NCBI RefSeq assembly: GCF_011326735.1
Contig: NZ_JAANCN010000015.1
Coordinates: 20,883 to 84,882, forward strand
Direction of reading: 5' to 3'
Length of the DNA stretch: 64,000 nt
DNA from: Phycicoccus endophyticus
Lineage (GTDB): Bacteria > Actinomycetota > Actinomycetes > Actinomycetales > Dermatophilaceae
Shown here: piece after piece, positions 39,289 through 49,020 of the stretch
Position numbering within the stretch: the first letter of the stretch is position 1
Layout of the letters: each line of letters opens with the position of its first letter
Position numbers and translations under genes: made by a program
Notes under the pieces: generated by a model
Seen by the model: the letters and a program-made list of their open reading frames with translations, nothing else
Told to the model about the DNA's origin: nothing
Database searches by the model: none

Positions 39289-39723
39289 TCAGTCCGCCGC
39301 GGGCTCGAGCAGCAGCACCGGGATGAGCCGGTCGGTCTTCTCCTGGTACTCGGCGTAGGGCGGGTAGGCGGCCACGCACCGCTCCCACCACTGCGCGCGC
39401 CCCTCACCGGTGATCTCCCGGGCCACGGCCGGCCACGACCGGGTGCCGTCCTGGAGGGTGATGTGCGGGTCGGCGAGGAGGTTGCCGTACCAGGCGGGAT
39501 GCTCGGGGGCCCCGCCCTTGCTCGCGACCGCCGCGTAGACCCCGTCGTGCTCGACGCGCATCAGCGGCACCTTGCGGGTCGCCCCGGTGCGTCGGCCCCG
39601 CATCGTGAGCATGACCACGGGGCGGTCCATGACGCTCACCGACCGGGTGTCGCCGGTCTGCTCGATCTTCTCGACCTGCTCGCGGACCCAGTCGGTGGCG
39701 GAGGGGAGGTATCTGTCGCTCAT
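39289..39723 (-). CDS. F420-dependent (Ddn-like/DUF385) oxidoreductase
   Basis: The protein has 144 residues. It matches the nitroreductase/deazaflavin family fold through VVMLTMRGRRTGATRKVPLMRVEHDG (phosphate-binding part) and GGAPEHPAWYGNLLADPHITLQDG. Members bind coenzyme F420 (or FMN) and reduce quinones or nitro compounds. It lies 12 nt downstream of an aldo/keto reductase gene on the same strand, suggesting a two-gene redox operon. No F420 biosynthesis gene is in the window. Confidence 0.88.
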   Translation of the reverse strand: MSDRYLPSATDWVREQVEKIEQTGDTRSVSVMDRPVVMLTMRGRRTGATRKVPLMRVEHDGVYAAVASKGGAPEHPAWYGNLLADPHITLQDGTRSWPAVAREITGEGRAQWWERCVAAYPPYAEYQEKTDRLIPVLLLEPAAD

Positions 39724-39735
39724 GACGGGGTCAAC

Positions 39736-40785
39736 TCACTTGTCGCTCGAAGGCTTCCACAGGTTGATGCCGGCCTCGACGGCGTGCTTGTCGATCTGGG
39801 CCAGCTCGTCCCTGGAGAAACGCAGCTTCTTGACGGCGTCGAGGCTGTCGTCGAGCTGCTCTACCGAGCTGGCCCCGACGAGGACGGACGTGACCCGCGG
39901 GTCGCGCAGCGCCCAGGCGAGCGCCATCTGGGCCAGCGACTGTCCGCGCGCCTTCGCCATCCGGTTCAGGGCGCGGATGTGCCGGAGCGCGGAGTCGGTG
40001 AGCAGCGAGGGGTCCAGCGACTTGCCCTGCGAGGCCCGCGAGCCCTCCGGGACGCCCTTGAGGTACTTGTCGGTGAGCATGCCCTGGGCCAGCGGTGAGA
40101 ACGCGATGCACCCGACCCCGGTCTCGCCGAGCGCGTCGAGCAGACCCTCGGTCTCGACCCAGCGGTTGAGCATCGAGTACGACGGCTGGTGGATGAGCAG
40201 AGGGGTCCCCATCGCGCGCAGGATCTCCACCGCCTCCCGGGTGCGCTGGGCGGAGTAGGAGGAGATGCCGACGTAGAGCGCCTTGCCGGCGCGCACGAGC
40301 GAGTCGAGCGCCCCGAGGGTCTCCTCGAGGGGCGTGGTCTCGTCGAACCGGTGGCTGTAGAAGATGTCGACGTAGTCCAGCCCCATCCGCTGCAGCGACT
40401 GCTCGCAGCTGGCGACGATGTACTTGCGCGAGCCGCCGCCCTGGCCGTACGGGCCGGGCCACATGTCGTAGCCGGCCTTGGAGCTGATGACGAGCTCGTC
40501 GCGGTAGCGGCGGAAGTCGCGCGCGAGGATCGTCCCGAAGTTGCGCTCGGCCGAGCCGTAGGGCGGCCCGTAGTTGTTGGCCAGGTCGAAGTGGGTGACG
40601 CCGCGGTCGAAGGCGCGGCGCAGGATGGCCTGCTGGCGCTCCAGCGGGACGTCGTCGCCGAAGTTGTGCCACAGCCCGAGGGACACCGCCGGCAGGTCGA
40701 GGCCGGAGGACCCGGTCCGCCGGTACGGCATGCCGGAGCGGTAGCGGCCCGGGGCCGCCTGGTACTCGTCGACGAGGTAGGTCAT
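39736..40785 (-). CDS. L-glyceraldehyde-3-phosphate reductase-type aldo/keto reductase (YghZ-like)
   Basis: The protein has 349 residues (an ATG at 40794 would add three). Tetrad residues are Asp/Tyr in THFDLANNYGPPYGSAERNFG, Lys in ISSKAGYDMWPGP and His in FYSHRFDETTP. GSRKYIVASCEQSLQRMGLDYVD and WALRDPRVTSVLVGAS are typical of the YghZ/GprA subgroup, which detoxifies L-glyceraldehyde-3-phosphate and methylglyoxal-type aldehydes with NADPH. The upstream frame runs into the riboswitch region and is discarded. It is divergent from the metY riboswitch. Confidence 0.9.
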   Translation of the reverse strand: MTYLVDEYQAAPGRYRSGMPYRRTGSSGLDLPAVSLGLWHNFGDDVPLERQQAILRRAFDRGVTHFDLANNYGPPYGSAERNFGTILARDFRRYRDELVISSKAGYDMWPGPYGQGGGSRKYIVASCEQSLQRMGLDYVDIFYSHRFDETTPLEETLGALDSLVRAGKALYVGISSYSAQRTREAVEILRAMGTPLLIHQPSYSMLNRWVETEGLLDALGETGVGCIAFSPLAQGMLTDKYLKGVPEGSRASQGKSLDPSLLTDSALRHIRALNRMAKARGQSLAQMALAWALRDPRVTSVLVGASSVEQLDDSLDAVKKLRFSRDELAQIDKHAVEAGINLWKPSSDK

Positions 40786-40915
40786 GGCGCCCATCCTGCC
40801 CCCTGCACCCCGCCCGGCGGGACCGCGGGCCCACGGCCCGTCGGGTGCCCACGGGGGCATGCCCGCGGGATGAGACGAGGCCGCGGCGAGGATGGCTCGC
40901 CGCGGGGCCTCGGCG

Positions 40916-40921
40916 TAGCCT
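40916..40921 (+). promoter_or_regulatory. -10 hexamer of the metY riboswitch transcript
   Basis: TAGCCT ends 5 nt before CAGGTC, the 5' strand of riboswitch P1 at 40927, so the RNA would start at the aptamer. Confidence 0.5.
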
Positions 40922-40926
40922 GCCGG

Positions 40927-41042
40927 CAGGTCATGAGCGCCAGCGCCAAGCCCCGGCTCGCTGGCCGGCAACCCTCCTCCGCGGTGGGGTGCCCCGGGTG
41001 AGGACCTGGCGAGCGGCACCCGCCGCTCGCAAGCGCGGGAGC
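40927..41042 (+). ncRNA. SAM-IV riboswitch 2 (upstream of metY)
   Basis: P1 is CAGGTC (40927-40932) with GACCTG (41003-41008), six pairs. The core is nearly identical to copy 1 (AGCGCCAGCGCC, CCCCGGCTCGCTGG, GGCAACCCTCC, GGTGGGGTGCCCCGGG). A strong 9-bp hairpin (41009-41017 with 41022-41030) and GCAAGC (41029-41034) follow. The loop GCTCGC would pair with GCAAGC with one C-A mismatch, unlike copies 1 and 3. Confidence 0.9.
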
Positions 41043-41123
41043 ACCCCGGTACCCCCGCCGAGCACACGTCCGCGTGCGCCCGGCCCAGCGTCGAGCGCAC
41101 CAACACAAGTGGGAGCCATCGCA

Positions 41124-42491
<1,368 letters not shown>

Positions 42492-42497
42492 CGCCCC

Positions 42498-42537
42498 GCG
42501 CCCGCCCCGAGACCGCCGAGCGGGCCGGGGCGGGCGC
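42498..42537 (+). terminator. Terminator after metY
   Basis: GCGCCCGCCCCG (42498-42509) pairs perfectly with CGGGGCGGGCGC (42526-42537). Confidence 0.65.
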
Positions 42538-42582
42538 GCGGGAGCCTGTGGAAAACCTCGCGGACGGTCCGCCGCGGGCGCC

Positions 42583-42588
42583 TAGCGT
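42583..42588 (+). promoter_or_regulatory. -10 hexamer of the WXG-like pair
   Basis: TAGCGT is 6 nt before the ATG at 42595, identical in layout to the comEA promoter. Confidence 0.45.
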
Positions 42589-42594
42589 CGGGGC

Positions 42595-42885
42595 ATGGCG
42601 ACGTACCGGGTCGATGCCCAGACGGTCCTCGAGGTGGGGGCCGCCCTCGTCGACCTCGGGGGCGCCCTCGCCTCGATGGGCGACCCGCACGCCGACCGCT
42701 GGGCCTTCGGCCCCGGCCCGGCGGGCGCGGCGGTGGAAGAGCTGCTCGGTGGCTGGCGTCACGCCCGGCTCGGGCTCGCCGAGGCGCTCGCGGTCCTCGG
42801 CGAGGCTGCGGCCGAGGCCGGTGGCGCCTACGTCGACACCGAGGCCGGGCTGGCGCACTCGCTGCACGGAGGGCCCACCGCGTGA
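42595..42885 (+). CDS. Small helical protein, WXG100/ESX-partner-like
   Basis: The protein has 96 residues and is nearly all alpha-helical by pattern, the size of WXG100 proteins. It has a WAFGPGPAG turn in the middle (a W-x-x-G-like helix break), flanked by two amphipathic helices (VLEVGAALVDLGGALASMG and RLGLAEALAVLGEAAAEAGGAYVDTEAG). It overlaps the next gene by 4 nt, and that gene also has a WDG helical-hairpin N-domain. The pair may form a heterodimer for type VII-like export. No ESX machinery is in the window, so this is inference. Confidence 0.65.
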   Translation: MATYRVDAQTVLEVGAALVDLGGALASMGDPHADRWAFGPGPAGAAVEELLGGWRHARLGLAEALAVLGEAAAEAGGAYVDTEAGLAHSLHGGPTA

Positions 42886-44108
42886 CGCCTCCGGTCCGGC
42901 GGCTGCGCGTCGTCGAGGGGAGTGCGGGCGGGGTGCGGCTCGTCGCCGACGCCGTCGCCGCCACCGGGCGCCGGCTCGCCGACGCCGCGGGCACGCTCGT
43001 GCGCCTGCGCGAGGGCGCGGTCTGGGACGGCCCGGCCGGTGAGGCGTTCGGGCAGCGGATCGCCTCGGCGCCCGCGGTGCTCGACCGGGCCGCCCGCCGC
43101 TTCCTCGGCGCCGCCGCCCCGTTGCGCGAGCTCGCGGACGTGCTCGAGGCCGAGCAGCTGGCCACCCAGCGCACGGCCGACGAGCACGCGGACGCGTGGG
43201 GCGCCTACGTGCTCCTCGAGGACCGGGTCGCGGCACTGCTCGGGGCCGGCCTGACGCAGGCCGCGCCCGAGGTCGCCGCGCTGCGCCGGGCCCAGCAGGA
43301 GGAGATGGCCACCGTCCTGCGCGCCGAGGAGGGCAACCGGGCCGCGCTCGCCCGCTTCGACGCCGCCGACGCCCGGTGTGCGCGCACGGTGGCCGCGCTC
43401 GCCGACGACGACATCGCCGACTCCGCGCTCTACCGGGGGGTCCGCGGCGCCGGCTCCCTCGGCCACGGCGTCGGCTACCTCGCGATGCTGCCGACGCGGG
43501 TCGCGCCGCAGTCGGCGCTGCTCGGCGCGCTCGGGGAGGGGGTCGGCACGCTCGCCGACACCGGGTTGCTCCTCGGGTACGGCGAGGGCAGCTGGGCCGA
43601 GCTCGGCGTGGGTGCCGGCGCCTGGGCGCTCGGTGCCTCCGGGCAGGCGCTGAGGAAGGGGGCCACGGCGGGCAGCGTCCTGCGGGCCGACGGCGGCGTC
43701 GCCGTCAGCTCGATGAGCGCGGGGGAGCGGGTCCTGGCCGGCACGGTGGCCACCGCGCGCAGCCGCGTCCGCAGGGCCCGGGCCCGCTACGCGCACCTGC
43801 CCGAGCGGGGGACGCCGAGTGCCCTCCTCGGTGGCCCGCCACTCCCGCCGAGCGGCAGCGCCCTGACCCGGGCGAGGGCTGCGGGCGCCCGCCTCGCACG
43901 CTCCCGGCTCGCGAGCGCGCGCACGGAGCTGCGCCTCGCGGCGGCGGGCGGCCGCCAGACCTCGCGGATGTACCTCGCCGGAGTGAGCCTCCAGGCGTCC
44001 TCGAAGGCCCTGCCGGTGACCGTGCCACCGCGTCGCCGCCCGCCACGCTCGCGGCCGCTCTCGCTGCCCCCGCCCCCGCCCGGGTGCTCGGCCACGGTGG
44101 GCTGGTGA
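42882..44108 (+). CDS. WXG-domain-like protein, unknown, possible type VII substrate
   Basis: The protein has 408 residues. Residues about 10-130 form a helical region with GAVWDGPAGEAFGQRI, matching the W-x-G turn of WXG100/LXG-type proteins. A Gly/Ala-rich middle (about 185-270, GHGVGYLAMLPTRV and GEGVGTLADTGLLLGYGEGSW) resembles the helical pore-like segments found in large actinobacterial WXG proteins. The Arg/Pro-rich C-terminus has no recognisable toxin domain. The GTG start overlaps the upstream gene (GTGA). No immunity gene is evident: the next gene is hrpA. Confidence 0.65.
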   Translation: MTPPVRRLRVVEGSAGGVRLVADAVAATGRRLADAAGTLVRLREGAVWDGPAGEAFGQRIASAPAVLDRAARRFLGAAAPLRELADVLEAEQLATQRTADEHADAWGAYVLLEDRVAALLGAGLTQAAPEVAALRRAQQEEMATVLRAEEGNRAALARFDAADARCARTVAALADDDIADSALYRGVRGAGSLGHGVGYLAMLPTRVAPQSALLGALGEGVGTLADTGLLLGYGEGSWAELGVGAGAWALGASGQALRKGATAGSVLRADGGVAVSSMSAGERVLAGTVATARSRVRRARARYAHLPERGTPSALLGGPPLPPSGSALTRARAAGARLARSRLASARTELRLAAAGGRQTSRMYLAGVSLQASSKALPVTVPPRRRPPRSRPLSLPPPPPGCSATVGW

Positions 44109-44116
44109 CCCCGACC

Positions 44117-44122
44117 TATCCT
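44117..44122 (+). promoter_or_regulatory. -10 hexamer of hrpA
   Basis: TATCCT lies 7 nt before the ATG at 44130. Confidence 0.45.
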
Positions 44123-44129
44123 GTCGGCC

Positions 44130-47100
44130 ATGCCCGCCCGCCCCGTCGACGCCACCGAGGGGCTCGACGCGTCGCGGCTGCACTACCCCGAGCACCTGCC
44201 GGTCGTCGCTCGCCGGGCGGACCTGCTCGCCGCGATGCGCGAGCACCAGGTGGTCGTCGTCGCGGGGGAGACCGGCTCGGGCAAGACCACGCAGCTGCCC
44301 AAGATGCTCCTCGAGCTCGGCCGGGGCGCCGGGGGAGCCCAGATCGGGCACACCCAGCCCCGGCGGATCGCGGCCCGCTCGGTGGCCGAGCGGATCGCCG
44401 AGGAGATGCACGTCGAGCTCGGCGGGCTCGTCGGCTACCAGGTGCGCTTCGGCGACCACAGCAGTGACGCGACCCGCCTGAAGGTGATGACCGACGGCAT
44501 CCTCCTGTCCGAGATGCAGCGCGACCGCGAGCTGCGCCGGTACGACACGATCGTCATCGACGAGGCCCACGAGCGCAGCCTCAACATCGACTTCATCCTC
44601 GGCTACCTCAAGCAGCTGCTCCCGCGCCGGCCCGACCTCAAGGTCGTCATCACCTCGGCGACCATCGACCCGGAGCGGTTCGCGCGGCACTTCGGCACGG
44701 ACGCACGGGGGCAGAGCGTCCGCGAGGTGCCGGTGCTCGAGGTGTCCGGGCGCACCTTCCCCGTCGAGGTCCGCTACCGGCCCCTCGTCGAGCTCGACCC
44801 GGACGGCCGCCACGTGGTCGCCGAGAAGGACCAGGTGACCGGAGTCGTCGAGGCCGTCGAGGAGCTGTGGACCGAGGCGCCGCCGAGCCCCGAGGCCACC
44901 GACATCCTCGTGTTCTTCTCCGGCGAGCGCGAGATCCGCGACGCCGCGGAGGCGCTCGAGGCGCTGCGCCTGCCCCGCACCGAGGTGCTGCCCCTGTTCG
45001 CCCGGCTCTCGGCGGCCGAGCAGCACCGGGTGTTCCGGCGCACCGGCGGCCGGCGGATCGTCCTCGCGACGAACGTCGCCGAGACCTCGCTCACCGTGCC
45101 CGGCATCGGCTACGTCGTCGACACCGGCACCGCCCGGATCAGCCGCTACAGCCAGCGCACCAAGGTGCAGCGCCTGCCCATCGAGCCGGTGAGCCGCGCC
45201 AGCGCCGCCCAGCGTGCCGGCCGGTGCGGGCGCGTGGCGCCCGGGGTGTGCATCCGGCTGTACTCCGAGGAGGACCTCGAGGCGCGCGAGGAGTTCACCG
45301 AGCCCGAGATCCAGCGCACCTCGCTCGCCTCGGTCATCCTCCAGATGACCTCGCTCGGCCTGGGCGACGTCGCGCGCTTCCCCTTCGTCGACCCCCCGGA
45401 CGCGCGCCAGGTGGCCGACGGCGTGCGCCTGCTCGAGGAGCTCGGGGCGTTCTCGGCCGACGAGCGCGGCGCCGGCCGGCACCGGGGCCGGGGGCGCCGG
45501 CTCACCGCGACCGGGCGCACCCTGGCCCGGATGCCGCTGGACCCGCGGCTCGCGCGGATGGTCGTCGAGGCGGGCCGGCTCGGCTGTACGCGCGAGGTGC
45601 TCGTCCTCGTCGCCGCGCTGTCGATCCAGGACCCTCGCGAGCGGCCGGTGGACAAGGAGGCCCAGGCGGCTCAGCAGCATGCCCGCTTCACGGACGAACG
45701 CTCCGACTTCGCCGCGTACCTGACGCTGTGGCGCTACCTTCGGACACAGCAGAAGGAGCTCTCGCACGGCGCGTTCCGGCGGATGTGCAAGAACGAGTAC
45801 CTCCACTACCTGCGCATCCGGGAGTGGCAGGACCTGCACGCCCAGCTCCGGCGGGCCACCCGGCAGGCGCGCATCGACCCCGACCTCGCGACGGCCGCCC
45901 AGGATGCCGACCCCGACTGGGACACGGTGCATCGCGCGCTGCTCGCCGGGCTGCTGTCGCACGTGGGCGTGCGCGACCAGGTCCGCCGCGAGTACCTCGG
46001 GGCTCGCGGCGCGCGGTTCGGGATCAGCCCCGGCTCGGCCCTGTTCCGGCGCACGCCGGAGTACGTGATGGCCGGCGAGCTCGTCGAGACCTCCCGGCTG
46101 TGGGCGCGCACCGTCGCCGTCATCGACCCGGCGTGGGCGGAGGAGGCCGGGGCACACGTCGTGACCCGCACGGTGAGCGAGCCGCGGTGGAGCAAGAAGG
46201 CCGGGGCCGCCGTGGCCACCGAGCGCGTCACGCTCTACGGCGTCCCCCTCGTCACCGACCGCACCGTCCAGTACGCGCGGGTCGACCCCGAGGCCAGCCG
46301 CGACATCTTCATCCGCAGCGCGCTCGTCGAGGGCGACTGGGACCCCCGGCACGACTTCTGGGCGCAGAACCGGCGGACGCTGGCCCGGGTGGCCGAGCTC
46401 GAGGAGCGCGCCCGGCGCCGGGACATCGTCGTCGACGACGACGTCGTGTACGCGTTCTACGACGCGCGGCTCCCCGCGGACGTCGTCAGCGAACGCCACT
46501 TCGACCGGTGGTGGCGCGGCGAGCGTCGACGCCGGCCGGACCTGCTCACCCTCAGCGAGGCGGACCTCACCTCCGACGCCGCCGGGTCGGTGTCGGCCGC
46601 CGACTACCCGCGCACCTGGCGCCAGGGCGACCTCGAGCTCGACGTCACCTACCAGTTCGCCCCGGGGCAGGAGGCCGACGGCGTCACCGTCCACGTGCCC
46701 GTCACCGTCCTCAACCGCGTGCGGCCCGAGGGGTTCGACTGGCAGGTCCCCGGGCTGCGCGAGGACCTCGCCGTCGCCCTCCTGCGCTCGCTCCCGAAGG
46801 TGACCCGCCGCCACTTCGTCCCGGCGCCGGACCACGCGGCCGCCGCCCTGCGCGAGGCCGACCCCGACGCCGGACCGCTGACCAGCGAGCTGGCCCGGGT
46901 CCTGAGGGAGCGGACCGGGGTCCGGGTCGACCCGGCCGACTTCGACCTCGCGCGGGTGCCCGACCACCTGCGGGTGACGTTCGCCCTCGAGCGCCCCGGC
47001 CGGCGCGGGCCTCGGGTCGTCGCCTCCGGCAAGGACCTCGAGGCCCTGCGCGAGCAGGCGGGGGGCGCGGTCCGCGAGGGGATGGCGCGGGCCGGGGCCT

Positions 47101-47984
47101 CGCTCGAGCGCAGTGGCATCACGGCGTGGGACGTCGCGACGGTGCCCGAGACGTTCGAGGGCCGGGCCGGCGGGCAGACCGTCCTGGGCTACCCGGCGCT
47201 CGTCGACGAGGGGGACAGCGTCGCCCTGCGCGTGCTGCCGGACGCCGGCTCGGCCGCGGCGGCCCACCGGGCCGGAGTGCGCCGGCTGCTCCTGCTGGGC
47301 ACGAGCGCCCCGTGGAAGCGCGTCCTCGGCCGGCTGAGCAACGCCCAGAAGCTCGCCCTCGCGGACAACCCGCACGGGTCGGTGCCGGCCCTGCTCCAGG
47401 ACTGCCTCGACGCAGCGGTCGACGACCTCGTCGCCGAGCACGTCACGGGGCCGGTCCGCACCCCGGAGGCGTTCGAGGCGGCGCTGGCGGCGGTCCGCGC
47501 GCACGCCGCCACCCGGGTCCTCGTCGTCGTCGAGGCCGTCGAACCCGTGCTCGTCCTCGCCGCACAGGTGCGCCGGACGCTCGAGGCGCTCGGGCGCGCC
47601 ACCACGGCGCCGTCGACCGCCGCCGCCCGGGCCGACGTGCGCGCCCAGCTCGACGGCCTCGTCCGGCCGGGGTTCGTCGCCGCGACCGGCCGCGGGCGGC
47701 TGGCGGACCTCCAGCGCTACCTGCGGGCGGCCCAGCACCGTCTCGAGCGGGCGGCGACCAACCCGCGAGAGCCGGTCCTGCAGGAGCAGGTGGACGCCGT
47801 CGAGACCGCCTACGCCGACCTCCTCGAGCGCCTCCCGGCGGCGCGGCGGCAGGCTCCCGAGGTGGCCGAGATCGGCTGGCTCGTCGAGGAGCTGCGCGTC
47901 AGCCTGTTCGCCCAGGCCCTCGGGACGGCCGTGCCGGTGTCCGAGAAGCGGGTCCGCCGCGCCATCGCCGCCGTCGACGGCTGA
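44130..47984 (+). CDS. hrpA: DEAH-box ATP-dependent RNA helicase HrpA
   Basis: The protein has 1284 residues, the normal HrpA length. Motifs in order are Walker A AGETGSGKTTQLPK (about residues 45-58), QPRRIAARSVAERIAEE (Ia), VIDEAHERSLNIDF (II, DEAH), TSATIDPERF (III), VLATNVAETSLTVPGI (V) and QRAGRCGRVAPGVCIRLY (VI). The HA2 and OB domains and a long C-terminal DUF3418 follow. HrpA unwinds RNA, and in E. coli it acts on stalled or colliding ribosomes. A -10 hexamer 7 nt upstream supports the ATG and leaderless translation. Confidence 0.95.
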   Translation: MPARPVDATEGLDASRLHYPEHLPVVARRADLLAAMREHQVVVVAGETGSGKTTQLPKMLLELGRGAGGAQIGHTQPRRIAARSVAERIAEEMHVELGGLVGYQVRFGDHSSDATRLKVMTDGILLSEMQRDRELRRYDTIVIDEAHERSLNIDFILGYLKQLLPRRPDLKVVITSATIDPERFARHFGTDARGQSVREVPVLEVSGRTFPVEVRYRPLVELDPDGRHVVAEKDQVTGVVEAVEELWTEAPPSPEATDILVFFSGEREIRDAAEALEALRLPRTEVLPLFARLSAAEQHRVFRRTGGRRIVLATNVAETSLTVPGIGYVVDTGTARISRYSQRTKVQRLPIEPVSRASAAQRAGRCGRVAPGVCIRLYSEEDLEAREEFTEPEIQRTSLASVILQMTSLGLGDVARFPFVDPPDARQVADGVRLLEELGAFSADERGAGRHRGRGRRLTATGRTLARMPLDPRLARMVVEAGRLGCTREVLVLVAALSIQDPRERPVDKEAQAAQQHARFTDERSDFAAYLTLWRYLRTQQKELSHGAFRRMCKNEYLHYLRIREWQDLHAQLRRATRQARIDPDLATAAQDADPDWDTVHRALLAGLLSHVGVRDQVRREYLGARGARFGISPGSALFRRTPEYVMAGELVETSRLWARTVAVIDPAWAEEAGAHVVTRTVSEPRWSKKAGAAVATERVTLYGVPLVTDRTVQYARVDPEASRDIFIRSALVEGDWDPRHDFWAQNRRTLARVAELEERARRRDIVVDDDVVYAFYDARLPADVVSERHFDRWWRGERRRRPDLLTLSEADLTSDAAGSVSAADYPRTWRQGDLELDVTYQFAPGQEADGVTVHVPVTVLNRVRPEGFDWQVPGLREDLAVALLRSLPKVTRRHFVPAPDHAAAALREADPDAGPLTSELARVLRERTGVRVDPADFDLARVPDHLRVTFALERPGRRGPRVVASGKDLEALREQAGGAVREGMARAGASLERSGITAWDVATVPETFEGRAGGQTVLGYPALVDEGDSVALRVLPDAGSAAAAHRAGVRRLLLLGTSAPWKRVLGRLSNAQKLALADNPHGSVPALLQDCLDAAVDDLVAEHVTGPVRTPEAFEAALAAVRAHAATRVLVVVEAVEPVLVLAAQVRRTLEALGRATTAPSTAAARADVRAQLDGLVRPGFVAATGRGRLADLQRYLRAAQHRLERAATNPREPVLQEQVDAVETAYADLLERLPAARRQAPEVAEIGWLVEELRVSLFAQALGTAVPVSEKRVRRAIAAVDG

Positions 47985-48078
47985 CGCCGCCCTCGGGCCC
48001 CAGGTGGCGCAGGCGGGAATCCGGGGCCGCGGCCGGACGTTCCATGGTGGACGAGCACCACCGTGAAAGGTTTCTGCC

Positions 48079-48990
48079 GTGCTGAACCCCACCGACCTGT
48101 ACCGCATCGAGTCCGACACCGACGCCGACGGCTCACGCCCCGGCGTCCTCCTCGTGCTGCTCGGCGGCTTCGTCGACGCCGGCCAGATCCAGGACACCCT
48201 CGGCACCCACCTGCTGGAGACCGGGGAGCCGGAGGTCGTCGCCTCCTTCGACGTCGACCAGCTGCTCGACTACCGCGGGCGGCGCCCCGCGATGGTCTTC
48301 GACGCCCACCGCTGGGAGGAGTACGACGACCCGGCGATGCTCCTGCACCGGCTCCACGACCGCGACGGGCAGCCGTACTACCTGCTCACCGGTCCCGAGC
48401 CGGACTACCAGTGGGAGCGCACGGTCGAGGCCGTGCGGGGGCTCGCCGACCGCCTCGGGGTCACCCTCGTCGTGACGACCAACGGCATCCCCATGGGCGT
48501 GCCGCACACCCGGCCCGTGGGGATGACCCCGCACGCCACCGACGACGCACTCGTCGGGGAGGCGCGCTCGCCCTTCGGGCGGGTGCAGGTGCCGGCGGCC
48601 TTCTCGGCGCTGCTCGAGCTGCGGCTCGGCGAGGCCGGCCGGCAGGCGCTCGGCTTCGCCGTCCACGTGCCGCACTACCTCGCCGGCTCGGAGTGGGCCG
48701 AGGGCGCCCTGGCGGCGCTCGGCGCGATCACCGACGCCACCGGGCTGAACCTGCCCAACGACGAGCTCGTCGAGCGGGCGCGGGCCAACCAGCAGGCCAT
48801 CGCCGCCGAGGTCGCCAACAGCGAGGAGGCCCGGCAGGTCATCAGTGCCCTCGAGCAGCAGTACGACGCGTTCGTCGAGGGCCAGGCCCGCCCGAGCCTG
48901 CTCGCGACCGAGACCTCGCAGATCCCGTCCGCCGACGAGCTGGGCGCCGAGTTCGAGGACTTCCTGCGCAGCGTCAACGACGACGACTGA
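48079..48990 (+). CDS. PAC2-family (proteasome assembly chaperone-like) protein
   Basis: The protein has 303 residues. The PAC2 fold is recognised from VLLVLLGGFVDAGQ near the N-terminus, VVASFDVDQLLDYRGRRPAMVFD, YYLLTGPEPDYQWERTVEAV and GMTPHATDDALVG; the acidic end (EFEDFLRSVNDDD) is also typical. The family is related to chaperones of 20S proteasome assembly and is common in actinobacteria, but this member's function is not known. The GTG start follows GAAAGG by 8 nt. No proteasome genes are adjacent. Confidence 0.9.
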   Translation: MLNPTDLYRIESDTDADGSRPGVLLVLLGGFVDAGQIQDTLGTHLLETGEPEVVASFDVDQLLDYRGRRPAMVFDAHRWEEYDDPAMLLHRLHDRDGQPYYLLTGPEPDYQWERTVEAVRGLADRLGVTLVVTTNGIPMGVPHTRPVGMTPHATDDALVGEARSPFGRVQVPAAFSALLELRLGEAGRQALGFAVHVPHYLAGSEWAEGALAALGAITDATGLNLPNDELVERARANQQAIAAEVANSEEARQVISALEQQYDAFVEGQARPSLLATETSQIPSADELGAEFEDFLRSVNDDD

Positions 48991-49020
48991 CGGGCACCCG
49001 AGGGAACCGCGCGGCAGCGC

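Noticed and set aside
42828..48206. 1792-codon minus-strand open frame across the WXG-like gene and hrpA
   Set aside because: It is antisense to clear genes, compositionally biased and has no motif. Such frames are common where third positions are nearly all G or C.
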